From contig CAVORH010000002.1 in assembly GCA_963698565.1 (NCBI GenBank), positions 62,001 to 126,000 of the forward strand: 64,000 nt of DNA. The letters are read 5' to 3'. The stretch comes from Sva-07 sp963698565 (GTDB taxonomy: Bacteria > Actinomycetota > Acidimicrobiia > Acidimicrobiales > Ilumatobacteraceae). This document shows positions 43,317 through 51,680 of this stretch, piece after piece. The notes beneath the pieces were generated by a model. That model was not told the origin of the DNA, made no database searches, and saw only the letters and a program-made list of their open reading frames with translations. Position 1 is the first letter of the stretch, and every line of letters starts with the position of its first letter. The translations under genes were made by a program, and so were the position numbers.

Positions 43317-44654
43317 TCAGGGGGTGGACACCCAGTTGCCGTGGAAGCCGTAGGGGACGCGCTGGGGGAGTGCGATTCGGGCGACCTCGGGTGCGGTGAT
43401 GTCGGCGGCGTCGAGGATGCACAGCTCGCTGGAGTCGGTGGCCGCGTCGTACACGACGGTGAGGATCCAGCAGTCGTCCTCGGCCGCAGCGTCGGCCTTC
43501 GGCACCACGATCGGTTCGGCGCCGCCACGACCGGCTCCGAACTCGTGTGCTTCGGTGGTGCCCGCGTCGACGTCGATCTTGACGATCGCACCGTGCAGGT
43601 TCGCCGTTCCCGGCTTCACCTCGGACGTGTACCCGAAGCGGTGCTTCCGGAGCCCGACGCGAGGGTTGTGACGAGGGAACTCCTGCGGTCGGTCGTCGAT
43701 CCGGGTCTCGGTCACCCGACGCGCCACCGGGTCGATCACCCAACGGTCGAACGTCGGCAGCGACTCGCCGAAGGGGCCACGGAAGTCGGCGACCATCATC
43801 GAGTCGTAGCGGCACAGATCGACGACGACCGTCCCGTCGGGTGCGTCGTAGGCGTTGAGGGGATGGAACACGTAGCACGGGTCGACGTCGCACCAGATGA
43901 TGTCGTCGGCGGTTCCCGACCTCGGGAGCAGCCCGACGCGTGCGGCCCGGTCGGGGTTCCAGGCGAAGGGGAAGGGGAAGCCCTTGCCCATCACGTCGAA
44001 GCTCACCGTGACCGGGAGGTCGTACACGATCGCGTAGGTCGGCGTGAGCGACATGTCGTGCACCATCGGCATGTCGGGCACCGGGATGTCGAGCGTCGAG
44101 GAGACCAGTCCGTCGGGCCCGACCACGATGTACTGGATGTGATCGACCAGATCGGGCCAGTGGTAGCCCATCGCATGGAGTTCACCGGTCGCCGGGTCGT
44201 ACTTGGGGTGGGCGCTGAACGGACCGGTCAACGTGTCCTGGAACCGGTTGACGCCGAGCGAGTTCAGCTCGTCGTCGAGTTCGACCGGAGGTGTGCCCCC
44301 TTCGACCATCGCCCACGTGCGGCCGGCGAAGCCGCCGACGTTGGTGTTCGGACCGAACCCGTCGGCGCCGTCGACGTACCGGTTGCGGTACCACTCCGCC
44401 TTGCCACCGCGGATCCTGACTCCGTGCACCATCCCGTCGCCGAGGAACCAGTGGTGCGTGGCGGGATCGACGGGACCGCGGGGGTTGGGCCCGTTGCGCA
44501 GCCAACGCCCGTCGAGCTCGGTCGGGATCGAGCCGGTGACCGGGAGGTCGAACGCCGTGACCTCGCGCTCGACGGGGGCCATGTTGCCGATCAGGTACGG
44601 ATTGGCCGAACCCGGGTCGTCGACGTCGTGGGCGGTGCGGATCGTGTCGGTCAT
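43317..44654 (-). CDS. Carotenoid oxygenase family protein
   Basis: 445-residue retinal-pigment-epithelium RPE65 / carotenoid cleavage dioxygenase family protein. It opens DLPVTGSIPTELDGRWLRNGPNP, the usual family start. The four Fe(II)-binding histidines can be placed: GPFSAHPKYDP, MVHDMSLTPTYAIVYD, CYVFHPLNAYD, and the C-terminal YGFHGNWV. It would oxidatively cleave a carotenoid, apocarotenoid or stilbene double bond. The ATG at 44654 is set by a TTGACA-17-CAGAGT promoter that initiates about at the ATG. TetR lies upstream on the same strand. Confidence 0.93.
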   Translation of the reverse strand: MTDTIRTAHDVDDPGSANPYLIGNMAPVEREVTAFDLPVTGSIPTELDGRWLRNGPNPRGPVDPATHHWFLGDGMVHGVRIRGGKAEWYRNRYVDGADGFGPNTNVGGFAGRTWAMVEGGTPPVELDDELNSLGVNRFQDTLTGPFSAHPKYDPATGELHAMGYHWPDLVDHIQYIVVGPDGLVSSTLDIPVPDMPMVHDMSLTPTYAIVYDLPVTVSFDVMGKGFPFPFAWNPDRAARVGLLPRSGTADDIIWCDVDPCYVFHPLNAYDAPDGTVVVDLCRYDSMMVADFRGPFGESLPTFDRWVIDPVARRVTETRIDDRPQEFPRHNPRVGLRKHRFGYTSEVKPGTANLHGAIVKIDVDAGTTEAHEFGAGRGGAEPIVVPKADAAAEDDCWILTVVYDAATDSSELCILDAADITAPEVARIALPQRVPYGFHGNWVSTP

Positions 44655-44660
44655 GCGACC

Positions 44661-44689
44661 ACTCTGACGCGAAGGTGAACGGCTGTCAA
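44661..44689 (-). promoter_or_regulatory. TTGACA promoter of the carotenoid oxygenase gene
   Basis: On the minus strand a perfect -35 TTGACA (44684-44689) is followed after 17 bases by CAGAGT (44661-44666), which ends 6 bases before the ATG, predicting a leaderless message. The -35 overlaps the tetR stop codon. Confidence 0.6.
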
Positions 44690-45276
44690 CCTTCTTTTGG
44701 TTGGACTGCCCGGAGCCCGGCCCAGGCGAGGTCGGCCACGACCTGGGCGATCTCGTCGGGATCGAACTCGTCGCCGCGTTCGACGAGCAGGCGGCTCGCA
44801 CCCTCGGCCATCCCGACGAGCGCGTGGGCGAGCGTGGTGCGATGACGCTCGTCGATGTCGACCGCGATCAGCGGGGCAACGGCCTTCGCGGCCTCGGCGG
44901 TGATGCGCTGGACGGCGGCGTTGAACTCGTCATCGCGGCGTGTGCCGGACCCGAACAGGAACCGGAAGGCGTCGTGGTCGTCGGACACCCAGCGGAAGTA
45001 GGCCCGGAACCCGAGTTCGGTCTGGCTCTTGCCGTCGGTGGCCTCGGCGGCTGCCTTGGCGATGTTGCCCAGGAGCCGGTCGCCGACCTCGTCGATCAGG
45101 GCCTGGTACAGATCGCGCTTCGAGTCGAAGTGCTGGTAGAGCACCGGCTTGGTGACCCCGACGGCGTCGGCGACGTCGTTCATCGACGAGCCGTGGAATC
45201 CGTTGGTTGCGAACACCTCGAGGGCGACGTCGAGGATCTGTTCGCGTCGTGCGTTGGCGGGGAGACGGGGGGACAT
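44686..45276 (-). CDS. TetR/AcrR-family transcriptional regulator
   Basis: 196-residue repressor. The N-terminal helix-turn-helix is clear: REQILDVALEVFATNGFHG, then MNDVADAVGVTKPVLYQHFDSKRDLYQALI (about residues 30-60). The C-terminal ligand domain has AYFRWVSDDHDAFRFLFGSG, resembling regulators of lipid genes in actinobacteria. The ATG at 45276 lies 3 bases from a TTACC-N4-GGTAA palindrome, which also covers a TACCCT -10; autorepression is likely. An equivalent palindrome lies at the GT4 operon. The stop is 32 bases before the carotenoid oxygenase start. Confidence 0.9.
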   Translation of the reverse strand: MSPRLPANARREQILDVALEVFATNGFHGSSMNDVADAVGVTKPVLYQHFDSKRDLYQALIDEVGDRLLGNIAKAAAEATDGKSQTELGFRAYFRWVSDDHDAFRFLFGSGTRRDDEFNAAVQRITAEAAKAVAPLIAVDIDERHRTTLAHALVGMAEGASRLLVERGDEFDPDEIAQVVADLAWAGLRAVQPKEG

Positions 45277-45279
45277 GCG

Positions 45280-45293
45280 TTACCGAAGGGTAA
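45280..45293. promoter_or_regulatory. Palindromic operator TTACCGAAGGGTAA at the tetR promoter
   Basis: A TTACC-N4-GGTAA palindrome directly upstream of the TetR start. On the minus strand it contains TACCCT, a TAnnnT-type -10, with CTGACT 16 bases further upstream as a -35. Binding here would block tetR transcription. It matches the site at 18359-18372 at 12 of 14 positions plus the flank. Confidence 0.65.
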
Positions 45294-45310
45294 CCGCCGA
45301 TCGGGCGGAG

Positions 45311-45589
45311 TCAGAAGCCCCGTTCGCGGTCCTCGCGCTCGGCCGCTTTGACCGCGTACCCGACGATGATCGAGGGGGCGAGCAGGATGCAGCCGATCAC
45401 GAACGACACGATCACCAGGCTGGCCATCGTGGGGGAGAACCCGACGGCGAAGGCGATCACGAACAACGCCATCGACACCGCGACGAACAGGTACCCGACC
45501 CGGTTGGCGAGCAGCGTCCACTTGGCGACCTGGGCGCGCCGTACGCGGACCGGGTCGACGGCATCGGAGGGAGACGACGGGTTCGACAT
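45311..45589 (-). CDS. Small two-helix membrane protein
   Basis: 92-residue protein: basic N-terminus (RVRRAQVAKWTLLANRVGYL), two transmembrane helices (LFVAVSMALFVIAFAVGF and ASLVIVSFVIGCILLAPSIIVGYAV) and a charged C-terminus. No family recognised. A TAGCAT hexamer lies 11 bases before the ATG. It ends 18 bases before the tetR operator. Confidence 0.65.
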   Translation of the reverse strand: MSNPSSPSDAVDPVRVRRAQVAKWTLLANRVGYLFVAVSMALFVIAFAVGFSPTMASLVIVSFVIGCILLAPSIIVGYAVKAAEREDRERGF

Positions 45590-45626
45590 ACAGTCGGGTC
45601 ATGCTACGAGCCGATCGCCACCGGTC

Positions 45627-46367
45627 ATGACCGTCGATCTCGAACACGACGGGTTCGTCGCGGTCGTGACGCTCGACCGACCGGAGCGTCGCAACGCCGT
45701 CGATCACGCGACCCTGCTGGAACTGCTCGACGTCCAGGCCGCGATCGCCGCTCGGGCGCCGGATGCGATCCGTGCCGTGGTGCTGACCGGCAAACCGCCG
45801 GCCTTCAGCGCCGGGGCGGATCTCACCGGCGTCGAGGAGGGCCAGTTCGCCACCGATCTGGGCGCCGTCCTGCGGGGTTTCGGTCACCTTCCGGTGCCGG
45901 TGATCGCCGCGATCGACGGTCCGGCACTCGGCGCCGGAGCACAGCTGGCCATCGCCACCGACCTCCGGGTGGCGACACCCGACAGCGTGCTCGGGATCCC
46001 TGCCGCCAAGCTCGGCCTCGTCGTCGACCACTGGACGATCCGCCGCCTCGCGTCGGAGTTCTCGGCCCCGATCGCGCGGGCGATGCTCCTCGCCGCCGAG
46101 ACCTACACCGCCGCACAACTCCACACCTCGGGCGGAATCCACCGCCTCGGCGGTCTCGACGCCGCGATCTCGTGGGCCCAGGAGCTGTCCCGGCTCGCAC
46201 CGTTGACGATCGCCGGACACAAGCTCGGCCTCGAGCGGGCGCAGATCGAACCCGCCGCCGACGACGTGTTCGAGGCGGCACGGTCGGCGGCGTGGGCGAG
46301 TGCCGATGCCGAAGAGGGCCGCACCGCATTCCTCGAGAAGCGCCGACCGGAGTTCAGCGGGCGCTGA
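45627..46367 (+). CDS. Enoyl-CoA hydratase/isomerase family protein
   Basis: 246-residue crotonase-fold protein. GFVAVVTLDRPERRNAVDHATL begins the fold; the first oxyanion-hole segment is PPAFSAGADLTGVEEG and the second is AIDGPALGAGAQLAIATDLRVATPDSVLGIP. The usual catalytic Glu pair of enoyl-CoA hydratase is not clearly conserved (GAQLA, KLGLVVDHWT), so the reaction within the superfamily is uncertain. The ATG at 45627 is the first good start. It is divergent from the small membrane protein gene. Confidence 0.88.
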   Translation: MTVDLEHDGFVAVVTLDRPERRNAVDHATLLELLDVQAAIAARAPDAIRAVVLTGKPPAFSAGADLTGVEEGQFATDLGAVLRGFGHLPVPVIAAIDGPALGAGAQLAIATDLRVATPDSVLGIPAAKLGLVVDHWTIRRLASEFSAPIARAMLLAAETYTAAQLHTSGGIHRLGGLDAAISWAQELSRLAPLTIAGHKLGLERAQIEPAADDVFEAARSAAWASADAEEGRTAFLEKRRPEFSGR

Positions 46368-46463
46368 ACGCCACGTCGGTCGCACTCGGTGCGATCGTCT
46401 GACACGGACTCCCGAAAACCCTCGAGTCCTCAAGCGGGCCACGACACCGGCCGATGACGGGAA

Positions 46464-47768
46464 GTGCGACCGACTGATGCTGGCCTGCGGCTCGGATGCG
46501 CCGTCGTGGTGCTGTCGGCCCTGGTCGCCGGTTGCTCGGGATCCGTTGACGTCGCCGTCGAAGCACGCTCGGCGATCGTCACGTCGACCACGACCACGAC
46601 CACGACCACGGCCACGCCGGCGGTCCCACCGGTGACCGCAGCGCCGGTGCCCCCGGTCGTCTCGACGACCACGAGCCCTTCCACCACCGAGCCGATGCCG
46701 CCGATGGACCCCGCGACCGCGGCGCGACTGCTGCTGGTGGACAGCGACGTCAGCGGGTGGAAGATCGAAGGGCCACGCAGTGTCGCGGCCCTCAGACATG
46801 CGCCGACGACGTGTGAGGTGGTCGACGTCGTGCTCGACGCGGGCGATCGAATGCGGATGTGGACCAACGGTGCGTTGGCGTCCGGGAGGTTCGACAACCA
46901 TCTCGGCGAGATGGAGACGGTCGACGTGGCCTCTGCGCTGATCGACGCGACCGAAACCGCGCCGTTGGCCTGTCCGACGTTCGAGACGGGCAATGGCGAA
47001 GCATCCGTTCGAGCGATCGCAGTTCCCGCCGCCACTGGCTGGCGAGCTGCCGGCATCGTCCTCGGGGGATCGGCTGGCCCGGGGATCGTCGGATTCTGGC
47101 AACGCGATGCGCTCGTCGTGCAGTTGGAGATGCGCTCTGTCACGCTGTCCGAGTTCGACGAGGTCGCCGGCGTGCTCGCAGCGAAGCTCGCGTCGGTCGT
47201 CACCGGGGTCGAGTTCGAGCGTGGTGACATCCTCGGCGAGGCGTGGCAGACCCACCCGCTGGCACCGCTGATCCTCGACGATGCGGATGTGGGGCTTCCG
47301 TGGGCCCGAGCAGGGGTCGAGGTGGTCGTCGCCCGCGATTCGCCGGCCGGCCCCGGCTTCTGTGGCGTGAGGCAGCCGGCGGAGCCGGCGGGCCTCACCG
47401 CGACGTTCGAGTGGGCGGGCAAGGATGCGATCCTCGTTCAGAAGGTGTCGAGGAGCAACGCCGAACTGGCTCAGGCGTGGGTCGACGTCGATCGGCGCAT
47501 CGGTGACTGTGTCGAGTCGGGCTCGGGCCAGATCATCTCCCGACTCGATGTCCCCACGCCGGACACGATCGGCGCCGACGATGTCGTGGGGCTGCGCTTC
47601 GACGGAATCGAGTCGGAGTATCCGTACCTCACGATCTGGATCTCCGCGCGCTTCGACGACGTGTACGTCAACGTGTGGTGCACGGTGTACCTCGACGATG
47701 AACTCGTCGCAGCGATGCCCGACCCCGACGAGATGGTCCAGTTCGTGGCGTTGTCAGCGCCGCGCTGA
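46464..47768 (+). CDS. Hypothetical lipoprotein with Thr-rich linker
   Basis: 434-residue exported protein. The signal has lipobox LVAGC near residue 24, followed by a linker with eight consecutive Thr and Pro/Thr repeats to about residue 80. The remainder looks like two related alpha/beta halves (LLLVDSDVSGWKIEGP and LILDDADVGLPWARAG each start a half), each with Cys pairs (TTCEVV/LACPTF; GFCGVRQP/GDCVES). No known domain recognised. It may be a surface-exposed sensor or substrate-binding lipoprotein. Start GTG 46464. Confidence 0.65.
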   Translation: MRPTDAGLRLGCAVVVLSALVAGCSGSVDVAVEARSAIVTSTTTTTTTTATPAVPPVTAAPVPPVVSTTTSPSTTEPMPPMDPATAARLLLVDSDVSGWKIEGPRSVAALRHAPTTCEVVDVVLDAGDRMRMWTNGALASGRFDNHLGEMETVDVASALIDATETAPLACPTFETGNGEASVRAIAVPAATGWRAAGIVLGGSAGPGIVGFWQRDALVVQLEMRSVTLSEFDEVAGVLAAKLASVVTGVEFERGDILGEAWQTHPLAPLILDDADVGLPWARAGVEVVVARDSPAGPGFCGVRQPAEPAGLTATFEWAGKDAILVQKVSRSNAELAQAWVDVDRRIGDCVESGSGQIISRLDVPTPDTIGADDVVGLRFDGIESEYPYLTIWISARFDDVYVNVWCTVYLDDELVAAMPDPDEMVQFVALSAPR

Positions 47769-47778
47769 CACCGGCGCC

Positions 47779-47996
47779 GGTCCACCGAACGTGGTGATCG
47801 CGATGCTCGACGACGTCGGCTTCGGTGCGTCGTCGGCGTTCGGAGGGCCGTGCGACACACCCAACGCCGAACGGCTCGCGTCGGGTGGACTGCGGTACAA
47901 CCGGTTCCACACGACGGCGCTGTGCGCCGACTCGCCAGGCGATGCTGACCGGCCGCGATCACCACTCGGTGGCGGTCGTTGCCGGACCAGCCGTTG
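47779..47996 (+). pseudogene. Truncated arylsulfatase remnant
   Basis: GPPNVVIAMLDDVGFG and DTPNAERLASGGLRYNRFHT match the N-terminus of formylglycine sulfatases, including the intact enzyme at 7465-9699. At about 47920 the similarity moves one base to the next frame, giving CAPTRQAMLTGRDHHSV (the CxPTR active-site motif). It stops at the 3' end of the convergent sortase gene; nothing of the remaining 650 residues is present. No start codon or ribosome site is apparent. It is a genuine gene fragment: N-terminal 70 residues, frameshifted and truncated. Confidence 0.85.
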
Positions 47997-47999
47997 CGC

Positions 48000-49244
48000 T
48001 CAGAGGTTCGGCGGGAGCAGCCGGTTGACGTTCTGGAAGAAGAAGTACAGCACGACCAGGAACGGGACGATGCCGACCGTCAACCCGACCCAGTCACGCT
48101 TCGCCTTCCTGCTGACCAGGTACGACAGCACTCCGATCGCCGCGAGCAGCAGACCCCACAGTGCCACCTGGCTGTTCGCGCCAGGGTCGCTGAACCAACC
48201 ATCGGAGAAGGCGTCGGCGATGCCGGCGCTCACGGCCGCGGCGTCGCTGTCAGCCGGCACCTCGATGGCGTCGTCGTCCGCCGTGGCCTGGCCGATGGTG
48301 GGGTCCTCCTCGACGACGACGGCATCCGGCTCCGACGTGGGCGCCGACGAGGGGACCGAAGACGGCACCGACGAGTCCACCACCGTGTTGGCGGGATCGG
48401 CGACCGCATCGTTCGTCTCGTCGAACGGGCGGCCGTAGTTGAGCACGGCATCGGCGGGCGGCGCGCTCGAGGCCGCTTCGTCGAGTACGCCGCTGATGAT
48501 GATCCGTTCTCGTGCGGTGTACTTCGGATGGCACGAGGTGAGGGTGATCGTGGCGACGGTCGGATCGGTCGTGGCCACCACGTAGTAGTCGTCCGGGCCG
48601 ACGATCTGCTGGCCGGTCACCCGGTACACGAATCGGCCCGCGAGCGTGGTGACGGTGATCTCGTCGCCGATCTCGAGCTTGTCGACGTTGAAGAAGGGTT
48701 GACCGTACGTGGTGCGGTGTCCGGCGATCGCCGCGTTGCCGAGCTGGCCCGGCATCGGCGTCTCGGGGTAGTGACCCGGGCCCTTCTTCAGGTCGGACTT
48801 GGCGACCCCGGCCACCACGATGTTGTCGACGCCGATGCTCGGCATCTCGATCCGGGCGATCGGATCACCCTCCTCGACCGGTACGACGACTGGTACGGCG
48901 GCCGGCTCGGCCTCCGGCTGGGGTGGGTCCGGTGTCGACGTGGGAACGGACTCCGCGGGGTCGTCGACGTCGGTCGGCGTCGAATCGAGCGGAACGACCG
49001 TGGTGACCGGTGGTGCGGCGGACAGCAGCTCCTCGAATTCGTTCTCGAGGGCGTTCTGCGCCCGAGCGGTCTCGATGCCGGTGCCCCAGAGCTGGTAGGC
49101 CACGAAGCCGAACATCAGCAGCCCCGTTGCGATCAGGACCTTGCCGAGACCACCGACCCACCAGCGCCAGTCGTGCGGTGGCGGGGGACGGTCGAACTTG
49201 CGGACGCGCGACGGAATCACTGGTGGCTCCGCGACGTCCGACAC
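48000..49244 (-). CDS. Class E sortase with C-terminal membrane extension
   Basis: 414-residue sortase. An N-terminal helix (WWVGGLGKVLIATGLLMFGFVAYQLW) is followed by a Pro/Glu-rich linker and the catalytic domain with IARIEMPSIGVDNIVV, catalytic His in AAIAGHRTTYG, Cys in ITLTSCHPKYTA and Arg in RERIIISG. Beyond the domain are an acidic Ser/Pro/Asp-rich segment of about 100 residues and two further hydrophobic helices (LWGLLLAAIGVLSYLVS, VGLTVGIVPFLVVLYFFF). GTG start 49244. It is divergent from ccmA and the second sortase in the window. Confidence 0.87.
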   Translation of the reverse strand: MSDVAEPPVIPSRVRKFDRPPPPHDWRWWVGGLGKVLIATGLLMFGFVAYQLWGTGIETARAQNALENEFEELLSAAPPVTTVVPLDSTPTDVDDPAESVPTSTPDPPQPEAEPAAVPVVVPVEEGDPIARIEMPSIGVDNIVVAGVAKSDLKKGPGHYPETPMPGQLGNAAIAGHRTTYGQPFFNVDKLEIGDEITVTTLAGRFVYRVTGQQIVGPDDYYVVATTDPTVATITLTSCHPKYTARERIIISGVLDEAASSAPPADAVLNYGRPFDETNDAVADPANTVVDSSVPSSVPSSAPTSEPDAVVVEEDPTIGQATADDDAIEVPADSDAAAVSAGIADAFSDGWFSDPGANSQVALWGLLLAAIGVLSYLVSRKAKRDWVGLTVGIVPFLVVLYFFFQNVNRLLPPNL

Positions 49245-49304
49245 GGCCGCGAAGCTAGCTGCCGGTGGTCGCGGCGCGATCGCGGTTGTCGAAGTGTTTC
49301 TCCC

Positions 49305-49310
49305 TAGCGT
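49305..49310 (+). promoter_or_regulatory. Leaderless -10 hexamer of the ccm operon
   Basis: TAGCGT ends 6 bases before the ccmA ATG. With no SD sequence visible, the ccm transcript probably begins at or next to the start codon. Confidence 0.4.
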
Positions 49311-49316
49311 GGCGGC

Positions 49317-49985
49317 ATGGACCGCCCGGCCGCCGCGCCCGTCGTGGAACTCAGCGAGGCCGTTGCCGTGTTGGGGTCGTTCCCGGCGCTCGCAGGTGCA
49401 TCGATCCGCATCGACGAGGGCGACATCGTGCTGCTCCGTGGGCCCAACGGCGCCGGCAAGACCACCCTCCTGCGGCTCTGTGCCGGCCTGGTGCCCCTGG
49501 TTCGCGGCACCGGCGCGGTGCTCGGCTTCGACCTGGTCACCCAGCGCGACGAGATCCGCCGCCATGTCGGTGTGCTCGGACATCAGAACGGGCTCTACCT
49601 CGACATGACCGTCGGGGAGAACATTCGGTTCTGGGGTGCCACCGTCGGTGCCAGCGACACCGAGACCCACGCCGCCATGGAGCGCCTCGGGGTGGCCGAC
49701 CGGCTCGTCGACGTGGCCGTCCGCAAGCTGTCGGCGGGCCAGAAGCGCCGGGCCGCCCTCGCGTGTCTGGTCGCCCGCCGAGCACAGCTGTGGCTGCTCG
49801 ACGAGCCTCACGCCGGCCTCGACGCAACCGCCCGTGACGAACTCGACCACACGCTGCGCCAAGCGGCGGCTTCCGGTGCCACGATCGTCGTGGCGAGCCA
49901 CGAACTCGAACGAGCAGGTTCCCTGGCCACTCGAACCGTCGACGTCGTCGGTGGCCAGGTCAGCGAAGCGAGGACCGACTCGTGA
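49317..49985 (+). CDS. ccmA: Heme exporter ATP-binding protein CcmA
   Basis: 222-residue ABC ATPase of the CcmABCD complex, which releases heme-loaded CcmE for cytochrome c maturation. Walker A LLRGPNGAGKTTLLRLCAGL (about residue 40), signature KLSAGQKRRAALACLVA, Walker B LWLLDEPHAGLDATARDEL, and a switch His in VVASHELERAG. First gene of ccmABCDEFGHI; its stop overlaps the ccmB start by 4 bases. Confidence 0.93.
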   Translation: MDRPAAAPVVELSEAVAVLGSFPALAGASIRIDEGDIVLLRGPNGAGKTTLLRLCAGLVPLVRGTGAVLGFDLVTQRDEIRRHVGVLGHQNGLYLDMTVGENIRFWGATVGASDTETHAAMERLGVADRLVDVAVRKLSAGQKRRAALACLVARRAQLWLLDEPHAGLDATARDELDHTLRQAAASGATIVVASHELERAGSLATRTVDVVGGQVSEARTDS

Positions 49986-50665
49986 GCGTGTTGCGTATCG
50001 CCCGGCTCGTCGCCGCGAAGGACCTGCGCATCGAGTGGCACAGTCGTGTCCTCACCAACCAGGTGCTGCCGTTCGCAGCGGTGACGATGGTGATCTTCGC
50101 GTTCGCCCTCGACGCCGAGGTCGTCCTCGAGCGGGTGGCGCCCGGGCTGATCTGGCTGGCGACGCTGTTCAGCATGCTGGTGCTCGTCCAGCGCAGTTTC
50201 GCGGTCGAGGTCGACGACGGCGCCCTCGACGCCCTGCGGGTGGCCGGCGTCGATCCGCGGGCGATCTTCCTCGGCAAGGCCATGGCGCTGGGCGTGCAGC
50301 TCCTCGTGCTCGAGGTGGTGCTGCTGTTCGCCGCCGTGGTCCTCTACCGCCAGACGGTGCCGGTCGACGGTCTTGTGCTCCTGGTCACTACCTTGATCTC
50401 CGCGACGTGCGGGCTCGCCGCGGTCGGTACTCTGTACGGAGGCCTTGCCGCAGGGTTCAGGGGCCGCGAGACGTTGCTCCCGCTGCTCACGCTTCCTGCG
50501 GTGGCGCCTGTCCTGATCGGAGCAACACGAGCGGTCGAAGCAGCGCTCGGCACGGCAGGTGCGGTGGTGTCGGACGGCTGGCCCTGGGTGGGCCTGCTGG
50601 TCGTCTTCGCCGTGGCCTTCGGTGTCGGCGGATCGCTGGCGTTCGGTCCGTTGATCGACGAATGA
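49982..50665 (+). CDS. ccmB: Heme exporter membrane protein CcmB
   Basis: 227-residue membrane subunit with six hydrophobic helices. The N-terminal VLRIARLVAAKDLRIEWHSR is characteristic, followed by LVLVQRSFAVEVDDGALDALRVAGVDPRAIFLGKA. Partner of CcmA. GTG start overlaps the ccmA stop, and its stop overlaps the ccmC start (ATGA). Confidence 0.92.
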   Translation: MSVLRIARLVAAKDLRIEWHSRVLTNQVLPFAAVTMVIFAFALDAEVVLERVAPGLIWLATLFSMLVLVQRSFAVEVDDGALDALRVAGVDPRAIFLGKAMALGVQLLVLEVVLLFAAVVLYRQTVPVDGLVLLVTTLISATCGLAAVGTLYGGLAAGFRGRETLLPLLTLPAVAPVLIGATRAVEAALGTAGAVVSDGWPWVGLLVVFAVAFGVGGSLAFGPLIDE

Positions 50666-51537
50666 ACGCAACAGCTGCCCAACCATCCCGGAACGGACTC
50701 CCCAGAAGCGACATGACGACGACGGACTCCAACCTCACGAGCGAGCAGGGCGCCGCAGTGGCCTCCACGGCCGGCGGCACGGGCACTCGCGGCACCCGCA
50801 TCATCGGCATCGCCACCATCGTGGCCATGGGCTGGCTGGTCGCCTTCGGCCTCGGGTTCTCGCCCGAGGATCGCGACCAGCGAGAAGCGGTTCGCCTGCT
50901 CTACGTCCACGTGCCGACCATCTGGATCGCCTATCTCGCCTTCACGGTCACGGCGATCGGTTCAGGCATGTATCTCTTCCGCAAGTCGCTCGGCTGGGAC
51001 CGTCTCGCCGGCGCCAGCGCAGAGATCGGCACCGTGTTCGTCGCCGTCACGCTCGTGGTCGGCGCCCTCTGGGGCAGGCTCACCTGGGGCGTGTTCTGGC
51101 AATGGGATGCCCGTCTCACCACGACCGCGCTGCTGTTCGTCACCTACATCGGGTACCTGGCCGTGCGTCGCCTCGACGGCACCCACGAACAGCGGGCGCG
51201 GCGAAGCGCCGTGATCGGCCTGATCGCCGTACTCGAGATCCCGCTCGTGCACTGGAGCGTCCGACTGTGGCGCAGCCTGCACCAGGAGGCCACCGTGCTG
51301 GGCACCGACGCCGACGTGAGCATGGACGGCCTGATGCTGTTCAGCCTCTTCGTCGGGGTGGTCGCCTTCAGCTTGCTCTACGTGTGGCTCGTGATGCACC
51401 GGACCCGAGGGATGTTCATGGAGGACTACCTCGACGATCGCGGTCTCGATGTGGCCCTCGCCGCCCGCCGAGCCGAAGCCGCTGCCGCTGCCGTTCCGGC
51501 CCCGCCGGTCGGACAACGACCCGAAGGGACGAACTGA
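50662..51537 (+). CDS. ccmC: Heme handling protein CcmC (cytochrome c biogenesis)
   Basis: 291-residue member of the heme handling protein family that loads heme onto CcmE. Six helices; the tryptophan-rich WWD-type loop reads GRLTWGVFWQWDARLTTTALLF, with axial-ligand type histidines in LLYVHVPTIWIAYLAF and LEIPLVHWSVRLWRSLHQ. An N-terminal extension of about 50 Ser/Thr/Gly-rich residues precedes the first helix, longer than in proteobacteria; the ATG at 50713 (MTTTDSN) is an alternative start. Confidence 0.92.
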   Translation: MNATAAQPSRNGLPRSDMTTTDSNLTSEQGAAVASTAGGTGTRGTRIIGIATIVAMGWLVAFGLGFSPEDRDQREAVRLLYVHVPTIWIAYLAFTVTAIGSGMYLFRKSLGWDRLAGASAEIGTVFVAVTLVVGALWGRLTWGVFWQWDARLTTTALLFVTYIGYLAVRRLDGTHEQRARRSAVIGLIAVLEIPLVHWSVRLWRSLHQEATVLGTDADVSMDGLMLFSLFVGVVAFSLLYVWLVMHRTRGMFMEDYLDDRGLDVALAARRAEAAAAAVPAPPVGQRPEGTN

Positions 51538-51671
51538 TGGAAGACGCCGGATTCATCATCGGGAGCTACGTCCTCACCTTCGTCACCGTGGGGTTGGTCG
51601 CGTGGCGCTACGTCCGCAGTGGTCGAAAGCTCGCCGATCATGTGCCGGACGAGGAGAAATACTGGCTCTGA
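51537..51671 (+). CDS. ccmD: Small CcmD-like heme exporter subunit
   Basis: 44-residue protein with one N-terminal helix (GFIIGSYVLTFVTVGLVAWRYV) and a basic tail (RSGRKLADHVPDEEKYW), the topology of CcmD, which stabilises the CcmABCE complex. Too short for confident homology, but position between ccmC and ccmE and the overlapping TGATG junction support it. Confidence 0.7.
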   Translation: MEDAGFIIGSYVLTFVTVGLVAWRYVRSGRKLADHVPDEEKYWL

Positions 51672-51680
51672 CCGAGCAGA

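Noticed and set aside
49245..49316. Riboswitch or heme-responsive leader before the ccm operon
   Set aside because: The gap is 72 bases and shared with a divergent sortase gene; the -10 lies 6 bases from the start, leaving no room for a structured leader.
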